A stretch of DNA of 9,852 nt, from positions 1 through 9,852 of the forward strand of contig CAIJZF010000302.1 of assembly GCA_903825095.1 (NCBI GenBank), in the 5' to 3' direction. Each line of letters starts with the position of its first letter. Position 1 is the first letter of the stretch. Positions 1-7,226 of the stretch are shown here, piece by piece. This DNA comes from an uncultured Bacteroidota bacterium. Its GTDB lineage: Bacteria; Bacteroidota; Bacteroidia; Chitinophagales; Chitinophagaceae. The position numbers and the translations under genes were made by a program. The notes under the pieces were generated by a model. That model saw only the letters and a program-made list of their open reading frames with translations, searched no databases and was not told the DNA's origin.

Positions 1-231
1 CGTTTGGGTAATAATGTACATGAAACTCTTATTCAAACCATTAAACATACTGGGATAAGTATTATTTATACCTCTTTAGTATTAGTGGCAGGCTTTGTTA
101 TCTTTTGCTTTAGTGATTTTGGAGGTACCAAGGCTTTAGGATGGCTTACTTCGCTCACCTTAGTGGTAAGTACATTTACCAATTTAATATTATTACCTGC
201 TTTAATTAAAACATTTATTAAGCAACGTTAA
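1..231 (+). CDS. RND/MMPL-family exporter, C-terminal fragment (5' end outside window)
   Basis: The reading frame is open from the first base and ends with TAA at 229-231, so only the last 76 residues are present and the true start lies to the left. Two hydrophobic segments are visible, roughly residues 18-39 (…IIYTSLVLVAGFVIF…) and 47-70 (…LGWLTSLTL…NLILLPALI). They are separated by a short loop with Phe-Gly-Gly-Thr. The pattern T-G-x-S-I…TSLVL…GF…F…G…LLPAL is typical of the last two transmembrane helices of RND-superfamily exporters of the MMPL/HAE3 type. These are proton-driven inner-membrane transporters for lipids or hydrophobic compounds. The substrate cannot be told from this fragment. 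The gene converges on the thioredoxin-like lipoprotein gene, with 30 bp between the stops. The family call is confident, the subfamily less so. Confidence 0.83.
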   Translation, partial: RLGNNVHETLIQTIKHTGISIIYTSLVLVAGFVIFCFSDFGGTKALGWLTSLTLVVSTFTNLILLPALIKTFIKQR

Positions 232-254
232 TATTTTAAGCTGCGTTAATATTT
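226..254. repeat. 11-bp direct repeat at a convergent gene junction
   Basis: CGTTAATATTT occurs at 226-236 and again at 244-254, with an 18-bp offset. The first copy contains the stop codon of the exporter gene (229-231). The second lies in the 30-bp gap before the end of the convergent lipoprotein gene. This is seen directly. It may be a remnant of a small duplication. No transposon or attachment-site feature accompanies it. Confidence 0.6.
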
Positions 255-261
255 ATTATTC

Positions 262-1398
262 TTATTGTAAAAGAGAAGCTAAGGTATTTTGTAAGGCTTC
301 ACCTCTTAAGTCGGTGGCAATTACTTTTCCTGTTGGATCTAATAAAACATTAAAAGGAATACCTTCTATTTGATAGGCACTCACTACAATGCTTTCCCAT
401 TTTTTAAGATCGCTAATATGTTGCCAATTTAATTTATCGGCTTGAATGGCTTCTAGCCAGCTCGCTTTATCATCATCTAAAGAAACACCTAAAACAGTAA
501 AGTTCTTTTTCTTGTACTTTTCATAGGCAGCTACTACATTGGGATTCTCTCCTCTGCAAGGGCCACACCAGCTTGCCCAAAAATCTACTAATATATATTT
601 ACCTCTTAAGCTAGTCAGTGAAATTATTTTTCCATTGGCATCTGGTAGTGCAATTTCAGGAGCCATTGTTCCTACTGCAATGGCAGTTGTTTTAGCATTG
701 GCTTGCACTTGTGTACTTAATAAATTCGCAAATTGTGCAAGTGGTTCTGCTTTTAATTTTTCTGCAGCAGCCTTGGCTAAAGCCAGTACCTGCGCCGATT
801 CCATGGATCTTAAACTAATCCCTAAGGTATAGTAAACAAAAGCGGGGCTGGTAGAATTATTAATAACATTTCCAACCAGTTTATTAATATCGTTTATTTT
901 GCTTTGGCGTTGTTTTTGCAACCAGAAGATGGTACTATCTTTTCCGTTTTGTTCTTGTAAAGCGTCTAAATTATAAATGGTGGACATTAAAGAAGAGTCC
1001 TTTTTACGATACTCTATTAAAAAATTTATCAAGGCTTGGCTAGTTGCAGACCCTTTAATGGTATAAGATTGATAATTATTCGCATCTGCATTTATTTGTA
1101 TGTTTTCTTCATCATTGATGAATAATATTTCCATTTCTTTGTCTGTAGCAATGCGGTAAATGCCTTCTTGTTTAGCTATAAACTCAAATGAATATTTACC
1201 ATCTTCACCTAATGTGATGGAATCCATTGTAACAATAGGCAAGCCTCCATAAGGTACTTCTTGTAATAATAGTTTTTGCTTAGCAGCATGTTGTATAGTT
1301 CCAGAAATAGTATAATTTTTTTCGTTGGAACCATTTTTACATCCTGCGACAATGATCATCATGGCAGCTAAACAGGCCAATAGGTTTTTATTATTCAT
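262..1398 (-). CDS. DUF4369/TlpA-like thioredoxin-fold lipoprotein (thiol-disulfide oxidoreductase)
   Basis: This 378-residue protein is probably membrane-anchored, facing the periplasm, and handles disulfide reduction or exchange. Residues 1-20 form a lipoprotein signal peptide with lipobox V17-A-G-C20. The residues after Cys20 (K-N-G-S-N-E-K) are not acidic, so surface export is not suggested. Residues about 28-130 match the β-rich DUF4369 domain common in Bacteroidota, followed by a helical linker. From about residue 243 there is a complete thioredoxin/redoxin domain with catalytic W-C278-G-P-C281 and the cis-proline loop G-I-P348-F. Both cysteines and the cis-Pro are intact, so it should be active. 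Length and architecture fit the TlpA-like family of this phylum. The start lies 9 bp after the gatB stop, so it is probably the last gene of the PDZ-gatB-lipoprotein transcript. No Shine-Dalgarno sequence is visible. Its physiological partner is unknown. Confidence 0.92.
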   Translation of the reverse strand: MNNKNLLACLAAMMIIVAGCKNGSNEKNYTISGTIQHAAKQKLLLQEVPYGGLPIVTMDSITLGEDGKYSFEFIAKQEGIYRIATDKEMEILFINDEENIQINADANNYQSYTIKGSATSQALINFLIEYRKKDSSLMSTIYNLDALQEQNGKDSTIFWLQKQRQSKINDINKLVGNVINNSTSPAFVYYTLGISLRSMESAQVLALAKAAAEKLKAEPLAQFANLLSTQVQANAKTTAIAVGTMAPEIALPDANGKIISLTSLRGKYILVDFWASWCGPCRGENPNVVAAYEKYKKKNFTVLGVSLDDDKASWLEAIQADKLNWQHISDLKKWESIVVSAYQIEGIPFNVLLDPTGKVIATDLRGEALQNTLASLLQ

Positions 1399-1407
1399 AG
1401 CACTAAA

Positions 1408-2850
1408 TTAAGTCAATTTTTGTTCTAATAAACTAGTGGTCATTTTGGGGTCGGCCTTGCCTTTGCTTAATTTCTTTACTTCGCCCATAAATAAACCTAA
1501 AAGCCCTTTCTTTCCTTTTTTATATTCAGCCACTTTCTCTGGGTGCATTGCTAAGACTTCATCTATCCATTTTTCTATATCATCAGTAGTGCCTGTTTGT
1601 AATAAATTATGCATGCTGGCATATTGCTTGGGGGAACCGGGATGGCTAATAAGCTCTTTTAAAACCTTTGTACTTGCCACTGAAAAACTCAACTGATTGG
1701 TTTCCACTAATTCTACCAGTTCCACTAAATAAGGAATAAGTGAGCTAAGCTGCTGAAAGCTAAGACTACCTTCGTTTATAGAAGCTCTAATGGGGCCAAT
1801 CATCCAATTGGCTATGGCTTTATAATGTGTAGATGCTGCTGCCCAGTCCATATAAAAATTGGCTTCTTCTTTATCTTCTACTAATTGATCAATGGCGTAA
1901 TCAGATAAATCATATTGTATTTTCCACTGCTTTTTTAAAGTAGCAGGTAGGGCGGGTAATTTTTTTTGAATGCTTTCAATAAAAACATCGGTTAAATGAA
2001 AAGGCGCTAAATCGGGGTCTGGGAAATACCTATAATCATTTGCATCTTCCTTGTCTCTTATAGAAAAAGTAGTATCGTTACCTGCGTCAAAGCTTCTTGT
2101 TTGTTGTATAATAGTGCCACCTGTTTCTGTAATTTGTATAAGACGATCAATTTCAAATTCAATGGCTTTTTTAATATTGCGAATAGAATTTAAATTTTTA
2201 ACTTCTACTCTAGTCCCTAATGTAGTGGCACCTTTTAAACGAATAGAAATATTGGCATCACATCTTAAACTACCTTCTTCCATATTGCCATCACAAATAC
2301 CTATCCAACGCACAAGCTTTCTAACTTCTGTTACAAATAAAAAGGCTTCTTCAGCGGAATGTATACAAGGCTCGGTGACCATTTCAATTAAGGGCGTGCC
2401 AGCACGGTTTAAATCTATTAAAGTATCTGTGGCGGAAATATCATGTATACTTTTACCCGCATCTTCTTCTAAATGAATTCTATTAAGTTGTATTATTTTT
2501 TCGCCAGAGGGTAATTGTATGCTAATAGTACCGCCTTCGCAAATAGGGGTTGTATGTTGTGATACTTGATAACCCTTTGGTAAATCGGGGTAGAAATAAT
2601 TTTTACGTGCAAAATAATTATCCTTTGCAATTTTAGATCCGCAGGCCAGTCCAATGCGAATAGCATATTCAATGGCCTTGGCATTTGTCTTGGGCAAACT
2701 GCCAGGATGACCCATGGTAATAGGGCTTATATGGGTATTGGGCGCTGCTCCAAAAGAGGCATCGTCTCCACAAAACAATTTGCTTTTTGTGGCTAATTGT
2801 GCATGAATTTCTAAACCAATAACTGCCTCATATTTTTGTCCGTCTGCCAT
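1408..2850 (-). CDS. gatB: Aspartyl/glutamyl-tRNA amidotransferase subunit B (GatB)
   Basis: GatB is the tRNA-binding kinase subunit of the cytoplasmic GatCAB complex. It activates Glu-tRNA(Gln) or Asp-tRNA(Asn) with ATP so that ammonia released by GatA gives the correct Gln- or Asn-tRNA. The 480 residues are full length. The N-terminus has V-I-G-L-E-I-H-A-Q-L (10-19), then G-H-P-G-S-L-P (47-53), Y-P-D-L-P-K-G-Y-Q (87-95) and L-N-R-A-G-T-P-L-I-E-M (147-157), all GatB hallmarks. The C-terminal part (about 330-480) is the helical GatB/YqeY-type tRNA-binding domain, ending in G-L-F-M-G-E-V-K-K. The ATG at 2850 places the V-I-G-L-E-I-H motif at the usual distance. gatA and gatC are not in this window. 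The gene sits 25 bp after the PDZ-protein stop and 9 bp before the lipoprotein start, which suggests co-transcription with both. Confidence 0.97.
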   Translation of the reverse strand: MADGQKYEAVIGLEIHAQLATKSKLFCGDDASFGAAPNTHISPITMGHPGSLPKTNAKAIEYAIRIGLACGSKIAKDNYFARKNYFYPDLPKGYQVSQHTTPICEGGTISIQLPSGEKIIQLNRIHLEEDAGKSIHDISATDTLIDLNRAGTPLIEMVTEPCIHSAEEAFLFVTEVRKLVRWIGICDGNMEEGSLRCDANISIRLKGATTLGTRVEVKNLNSIRNIKKAIEFEIDRLIQITETGGTIIQQTRSFDAGNDTTFSIRDKEDANDYRYFPDPDLAPFHLTDVFIESIQKKLPALPATLKKQWKIQYDLSDYAIDQLVEDKEEANFYMDWAAASTHYKAIANWMIGPIRASINEGSLSFQQLSSLIPYLVELVELVETNQLSFSVASTKVLKELISHPGSPKQYASMHNLLQTGTTDDIEKWIDEVLAMHPEKVAEYKKGKKGLLGLFMGEVKKLSKGKADPKMTTSLLEQKLT

Positions 2851-2875
2851 AAGGCAAAAGTACTAATTAAAACGC

Positions 2876-4267
2876 CTATAAATCGGCTGTTTTTAATTTT
2901 TTAGGAAGCTTTACTACGATGGTTTTAAGTTCCTTATTTCTTTTTACTTGAAAGGTGAAACTGCTTCCTTCTTTCGCTTCTTTGATGATTGGCTTTAAAG
3001 CATCAACATCTTTTATTTTCTGGTCATTTACTTGAACAATGATATCGTTTTCTTTTAAACCACCTTTTGCAGCAGGTGAATTCTCGTTAACACTCGTAAT
3101 ATTAACACCCTCTCCAGTTTCCAAATCTTCAATACTAATACCCAATTTTGGTTTATTCTCTATACCTGCAATACGCATGTCTTCCATACCTGGAAAATTA
3201 GGAATAGTAAAACTAAATCCTCTTGGACTTGGTTGTAATTTTCTAGTATTAGGATCAAAATATTGTTTAGGTATAAGATCAAAACTAGGTCCGCCTTGTC
3301 CCTCAGGGCTGCTGAAATTATAATACTGCATGGTATTTTTATTCTTTGCTAAACTTGCAACCAGGCTACTCGTTTTTCCGCTTCTAATGTAACTAATGGT
3401 TACTTTATCCTCTGGCTTTGATTTTCCAATAGCGTCGTATAAAGAAGCGGGGCCATCAATTTTTATATCATTTACTTTTGTGATAATATCTCCTTCTTTC
3501 AGTCCAGCTTTAGCTGCAGGGCTTTCATCACTCACTTGATTTATTTTAGCACCCTGTTCAGTTTGTTCTGTAACCACTCCTAAAAAAGCTTCATTTGTTT
3601 TTGCTTGATTAGGCATTACCATATCAAAATTATCATCCCCATCCTCATTAATAATTATATCACCACCTAATTCTTGCCCTTTACCAAAGTCAAGACTATT
3701 AAGTGGTTTCCCTTCCACAAGTATTCTTGGCTGCTTATCTAATTTTTTTAAAATAACTCGTTTATTGCCTTTTCCTTCTATGCTTAAACGTGGATCATTT
3801 TCATCCACTTCTTTTCCATTAATAGTTACTTTATTACCATCTACTACCACTGTCATATTTACATCCACATCTGTTTTAACTTTCGTATTCTTATCTCCGT
3901 CAATAGTTACAGTTACCTTGGTAGAATCTTTGGATGAATTTTTTTGTGCATCTTTAGTCCCCTCTTTTTTTGCATTCTTTTTGCTAATAATTTCTATCAC
4001 ACCATCTGCTGCCTTCTCACCATATTTTTTTGTAGCCATGGCGCCTTTTAATACACTCACACTTTCTATATCATTAGGTGAAATATCTTTAATATTATCT
4101 ACGATTTTTCCATCTAGTATGTATAAAGGAGTTTTACCATCTTTGCTAATGATAACTGCAGGCGCATTGTCTTTTGGATTTTTATTTGTGATAATTACTT
4201 CGCTAGTTTGTGCTAATGCAAAATGAAAAGTAAAGATTACTAATAAAGAGACTAGTATTTTTTTCAT
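2876..4267 (-). CDS. Secreted plug-like/tandem PDZ domain protein without a protease domain
   Basis: This 463-residue protein has a Sec signal peptide, residues 1-19, with cleavage expected at A-L-A19|Q20. Residues about 46-97 resemble the plug motif of SusC/TonB-dependent receptors: P-L-Y-I-L-D-G-K, then D-I-S-P-N-D-I-E-S-V-S-V-L-K-G, then K-Y-G-E-K-A-A-D-G-V-I-E-I. A Lys/Ser/Thr/Asn-rich linker (about 95-118) and a polar β-rich stretch (118-215) follow. Two HtrA-type PDZ domains come next, about 226-308 and 373-456, each with S-P-A-A-K-x-G-L-K-E-x-D-I-I and V-N-D-x-K-I. A Pro/aromatic-rich linker (about 312-370) separates them. I see no serine protease or zinc-peptidase motif and no β-barrel. 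It is therefore likely a periplasmic scaffold or peptide-binding protein; its partner is unknown. It lies between alaS and gatB on the same strand, with its own candidate promoter upstream. Confidence 0.88.
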   Translation of the reverse strand: MKKILVSLLVIFTFHFALAQTSEVIITNKNPKDNAPAVIISKDGKTPLYILDGKIVDNIKDISPNDIESVSVLKGAMATKKYGEKAADGVIEIISKKNAKKEGTKDAQKNSSKDSTKVTVTIDGDKNTKVKTDVDVNMTVVVDGNKVTINGKEVDENDPRLSIEGKGNKRVILKKLDKQPRILVEGKPLNSLDFGKGQELGGDIIINEDGDDNFDMVMPNQAKTNEAFLGVVTEQTEQGAKINQVSDESPAAKAGLKEGDIITKVNDIKIDGPASLYDAIGKSKPEDKVTISYIRSGKTSSLVASLAKNKNTMQYYNFSSPEGQGGPSFDLIPKQYFDPNTRKLQPSPRGFSFTIPNFPGMEDMRIAGIENKPKLGISIEDLETGEGVNITSVNENSPAAKGGLKENDIIVQVNDQKIKDVDALKPIIKEAKEGSSFTFQVKRNKELKTIVVKLPKKLKTADL

Positions 4268-4322
4268 GGTCGTTAATTGATTAATTCTTGAATGAAAATT
4301 TAGAGTATTGAATTTTGAATTT

Positions 4323-4352
4323 CAAAAATAGGGAAAAATATTTACTACGAAA
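4323..4352 (-). promoter_or_regulatory. Candidate Bacteroidota-type promoter for the PDZ-gatB-lipoprotein operon
   Basis: On the minus strand, TATTTTTG (plus positions 4330-4323) matches the -7 consensus TAnnTTTG exactly. A TTTC (4352-4349), one mismatch from the -33 TTTG, lies 18 bp upstream, close to the usual 19-21 bp spacing. Transcription would begin about 50 bases before the PDZ-protein ATG. The motif is seen in the sequence; promoter activity is inference. AT-rich DNA gives chance matches to this consensus. Confidence 0.45.
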
Positions 4353-4396
4353 CTATTCGCAAATATTATTTTGTTAATGTCATATTTAATTGAAAA

Positions 4397-4411
4397 TCAA
4401 TAAGTTATTGA
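4397..4411 (-). terminator. Weak inverted repeat after the alaS stop, possible terminator
   Basis: A perfect 15-bp palindrome (7-bp arms around one central base, TCAATAA/TTATTGA) lies 3 bp beyond the alaS stop and is followed on the minus strand by TTTTC. The arms are AT-rich, and a real hairpin would have to open two pairs to form a loop. Intrinsic termination is therefore weak at best, and the palindrome could instead be a protein site or chance. Confidence 0.2.
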
Positions 4412-4414
4412 AAA

Positions 4415-7102
4415 CTAAAGGCTATTTTTCACTACCTCAATTACTTTATTAAGTTGACTTGCATCTTGACCACCTGCAGTAGCTATGGTTTTTTGTCCAC
4501 CACCACCACCTTTAATTATAGGGGCAATTTTTTCTTTAATTAATTGAGTAGCTGGCATAGTAGCACTTAGTGATTCACCCATTGAAAGTGCAACTGAAGC
4601 TTTTCCTTCAATAGTTGCTACTAGAACAATGCAATGATTATTTTGAGTAAGTCCCAAGGCTACCGCTAATTTTTTTAAGTTATCGGCACTTGACAATGTT
4701 ATTTCCTTGCCTAAAAATGCAATTCCATTAATAGTTTCAAATTGACTACTATATTGAGTCGTTAGTTCATTTACAAGCAAAGCTTCTTTACTTTCTAATT
4801 GCTTAGACAATTCCTTTTGACTTGACTGTAAAGAGGCAATGGTATCATTTAAAACAGAGACAGCAGAATTTTCATTCCACTCTGGTGCTTTAAAGGGAAA
4901 ATTTATTTTAACGGCAAGTAATGCACAAGCTTCTGTTAGTTGTACAATTTGCTTATGTAATTTTTCATTGACCTCGGTAATATATTTTCCTGCAGCATCT
5001 CCCACCACTGCCTCAATTCTTCTCACACCAGCAGCAACAGAGGCTTCTGCTTTTAAAATAAAATTCCCAATTTCACCCGTATGTCCCACATGGGTACCGC
5101 CGCATAATTCAATGGAATAAGCAGGGTCCATCACCACTACACGTACTTTATCTCCATATTTTTCTCCAAATAAAGCCATCGCACCTAAACCAATGGCTTC
5201 TTCTTTATTCATTTCTTTTATAACAACTGGAATGTTTTCTTTTATTTTAGCATTCACCATAGTTTCCACTTGGCTTATTTCTTCTGCAGTCATTTTGGCG
5301 AAATGTGAAAAGTCAAATCGTAATTGATCGGTATTGCACAAGCTTCCTTTCTGTGCCACATGCTTACCTAAAATATTTCTAAGTGCTGCATGTAATAAGT
5401 GGGTAGCTGAATGGTGTAAGGTAGTTGCTTTTCTAGCACTTGCATTAACAGTTGCTTTAACTGTATTAGAAATTACAGGAGGCAAGCTATCTGTAAAATG
5501 TATAAATAAATTATTTTCTTTTTTAGTATCCGTTACTGCAATACTTGTACCATCTTCAAATTGCAAACTACCTATATCACCCACTTGTCCACCGCTCTCT
5601 GCATAAAAAGGTGTTTCAGATAAAACCCATTGGTACGCTTCTTTGCCCTTGGCTTTTACATTTCTATATTTAATAATAGTGGCAGTAGCTTCCATAGAAC
5701 TGTAACCTACAAAATTGGTTTCCTTATCAGGGTTTACTTGTATCCAGTCACCTGTATCAATGGCAGTAGCCGCGCGGCTTCTGTTTTTTTGTTGCTGCAT
5801 TTCTTTTTCAAAGCCAGGCTCGTCTACTTGCAATTCATTTTCACTTGCAATTAACTTTGTTAAATCTACAGGGAAGCCGAAAGTATCAAATAGTTCAAAA
5901 ACTAATTTTCCTTCAATGGTCGCATTTTTTGGATGGGTATTAATAATATCATCCATGCGCTTTAATCCCTTTTCTAAAGTGCGTAAAAAACCTTCCTCTT
6001 CTTCTTTCACTACTTTAGTTACAAAATCTAATTGACCTGTTAGTTCAGGAAATACATTTTCAAATTGTTTTGCCAACTGTGGCATTAACTGATGTAGTAA
6101 GGGATGTTTATAATCCAAGTAAGAATAATAATATCGAACGGCTCTTCTTAAAATACGACGAATTACATAACCAGCGCCTGTATTGGCTGGGAGCTGACCA
6201 TCTGCAATGGTAAAGGCAATGGCGCGAATATGATCGGCAATAACTCTAAAAGCAATAGCTTCTTTGGTATCGCTGTAATCGTATTTTTTTTGCGTAATTT
6301 TTTCAACCACTTCAATGGTGCCAGTGAAAACATCGGTATCGTAATTGCTTTTTTTATTTTGAATTACACGCACTAGTCTTTCAAAACCCATACCTGTATC
6401 CACATGCTTATTAGGTAGTGGCTCTAAACTGCCATCTTTTTTTCGATTGTATTGAATAAATACATTGTTCCAAATTTCTATTACTTGTGGATGGTCTTTG
6501 TTCACTAAATCACGACCTGGTATTTTGGCAATCTCTTCTGCAGATCTCATGTCTACATGTATTTCACTACATGGGCCACAAGGTCCTGTATCGCCCATCT
6601 CCCAAAAATTATCTTTTTTATTACCGTACACTATTTTGTCTTCAGTTACCCATTTTTTCCAATGCATTAATGCTTCACTTGAAGCGGGTAAGTTTTCTGA
6701 TGCGTCTCCTTCAAAAACAGTTACATATAATCTTGCAGGATCAATCCCATATACTTTTGTTAATAATTCCCAACTCCACTCAATGGCTTCTCCTTTAAAA
6801 TAATCACCAAAGCTCCAATTACCTAACATCTCAAACATAGTATGGTGATAGGTATCAACACCTACTTCTTCTAAGTCGTTATGCTTGCCACTTACGCGTA
6901 AACATTTTTGGGTATCGGCAATTCTTTTATGACTAGGTTCTTGGTTGCCTAAAAAAAAGTCTTTGAACTGATTCATACCCGCATTGGTAAAAAGCAAGGT
7001 AGGGTCGTTCTTAACGACAATAGGTGCGGACGGAACAATGGCATGCCCTTTAGATGCAAAAAAATCTAAAAATTGTTGTCTTATTTCAGGGCTCTTCATC
7101 AT
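4415..7102 (-). CDS. alaS: Alanine--tRNA ligase (AlaRS)
   Basis: AlaRS is a cytoplasmic enzyme that charges tRNA(Ala) with alanine and hydrolyses mischarged Ser- and Gly-tRNA(Ala). The 895 residues carry all expected parts. The class II catalytic core (about 1-250) has F-T-N-A-G-M-N-Q-F (38-46), H-H-T-M-F-E-M-L-G-N-W (86-96) and D-T-G-M-G-F-E-R-L (235-243). The tRNA-recognition region has N-T-G-A-G-Y-V-I-R-R-I-L-R-R-A (307-321). The editing domain has zinc-site residues H564-x3-H568 and C667-G-G-T-H671. A coiled-coil stretch (about 750-785) leads to the C-Ala domain with G-G-G-G-G-Q-K and A-G-G-Q-D-A-S. Two ATGs are adjacent (7102 and 7099); either fits, as most homologues begin shortly before the E-I-R-Q-x-F-L-x-F-F motif. 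The gene is divergent from the M23 peptidase gene, and 147 bp separate its stop from the PDZ gene start. Confidence 0.98.
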   Translation of the reverse strand: MMKSPEIRQQFLDFFASKGHAIVPSAPIVVKNDPTLLFTNAGMNQFKDFFLGNQEPSHKRIADTQKCLRVSGKHNDLEEVGVDTYHHTMFEMLGNWSFGDYFKGEAIEWSWELLTKVYGIDPARLYVTVFEGDASENLPASSEALMHWKKWVTEDKIVYGNKKDNFWEMGDTGPCGPCSEIHVDMRSAEEIAKIPGRDLVNKDHPQVIEIWNNVFIQYNRKKDGSLEPLPNKHVDTGMGFERLVRVIQNKKSNYDTDVFTGTIEVVEKITQKKYDYSDTKEAIAFRVIADHIRAIAFTIADGQLPANTGAGYVIRRILRRAVRYYYSYLDYKHPLLHQLMPQLAKQFENVFPELTGQLDFVTKVVKEEEEGFLRTLEKGLKRMDDIINTHPKNATIEGKLVFELFDTFGFPVDLTKLIASENELQVDEPGFEKEMQQQKNRSRAATAIDTGDWIQVNPDKETNFVGYSSMEATATIIKYRNVKAKGKEAYQWVLSETPFYAESGGQVGDIGSLQFEDGTSIAVTDTKKENNLFIHFTDSLPPVISNTVKATVNASARKATTLHHSATHLLHAALRNILGKHVAQKGSLCNTDQLRFDFSHFAKMTAEEISQVETMVNAKIKENIPVVIKEMNKEEAIGLGAMALFGEKYGDKVRVVVMDPAYSIELCGGTHVGHTGEIGNFILKAEASVAAGVRRIEAVVGDAAGKYITEVNEKLHKQIVQLTEACALLAVKINFPFKAPEWNENSAVSVLNDTIASLQSSQKELSKQLESKEALLVNELTTQYSSQFETINGIAFLGKEITLSSADNLKKLAVALGLTQNNHCIVLVATIEGKASVALSMGESLSATMPATQLIKEKIAPIIKGGGGGQKTIATAGGQDASQLNKVIEVVKNSL

Positions 7103-7112
7103 GTAGCTTAAT

Positions 7113-7145
7113 TTTAGGCTGTATTGGTCTTAAAAGCTATATTTG
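7113..7145 (+). promoter_or_regulatory. Candidate promoter for the M23 peptidase gene
   Basis: TATATTTG at 7138-7145 is an exact match to the Bacteroidota -7 consensus TAnnTTTG. The -33 position is poor: only TTTA at 7113-7116, with a 21-bp spacer. Transcription would start near 7150 and leave a leader of about 75 bases before the ATG at 7227. The motif is seen; its activity is inferred. Confidence 0.35.
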
Positions 7146-7165
7146 TTATGCTTTTTTAATGTCCT

Positions 7166-7173
7166 CAAAGGTA
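7166..7173 (-). promoter_or_regulatory. Candidate -7 element for alaS
   Basis: On the minus strand TACCTTTG (plus 7173-7166) matches TAnnTTTG exactly and would give an alaS leader of roughly 55-60 bases. No TTTG or TTG is found at the proper -33 distance, so support is weak. If both this and the plus-strand element at 7138-7145 are real, the two transcripts would overlap at their 5' ends. Confidence 0.25.
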
Positions 7174-7176
7174 AGG

Positions 7177-7202
7177 AATTGGGGCTTTTTTATAGCCTAA
7201 TT
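7177..7202 (+). promoter_or_regulatory. Imperfect palindrome/hairpin in the alaS-M23 divergent region
   Basis: The arms AATTGGGGCT (7177-7186) and AGCCTAATT (7194-7202) pair over nine positions, including one G·T, with a single bulged G at 7184 and a 7-base loop (TTTTTAT). It is the strongest dyad in the 124-bp divergent region. It would lie in the leader of the M23 transcript if that starts near 7150, and just upstream of the candidate alaS start. It could be an operator or an RNA hairpin. It lacks a trailing T-run after the 3' arm, so it is not a typical terminator on the plus strand. Confidence 0.35.
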
Positions 7203-7226
7203 AGACAAAAAAATGGCTTATTTCAA

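Noticed and set aside
1695..1730. Repeated Leu-Val-Glu codons in gatB (residues 375-383) as a microsatellite
   Set aside because: Only two to three imperfect units in a helical region, consistent with ordinary helix composition.
3765..4226. Long open frame opposite the PDZ-protein gene (plus strand, 153 codons)
   Set aside because: It is antisense to a clearly coding, domain-bearing gene. Its hydrophobic Ser/Phe/Leu-rich translation is what the complement of Lys/Asp/Glu-rich codons gives.
6465..6803. Overlapping plus-strand open frames inside alaS
   Set aside because: They lie antisense to conserved AlaRS catalytic-core sequence and show no family motif.
7143..7226. A 28-codon N-terminal extension of the M23 peptidase from a TTG start
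   Set aside because: The TTG overlaps the candidate -7 element. The ATG at 7227 gives a normal basic N-terminus followed by a membrane helix.
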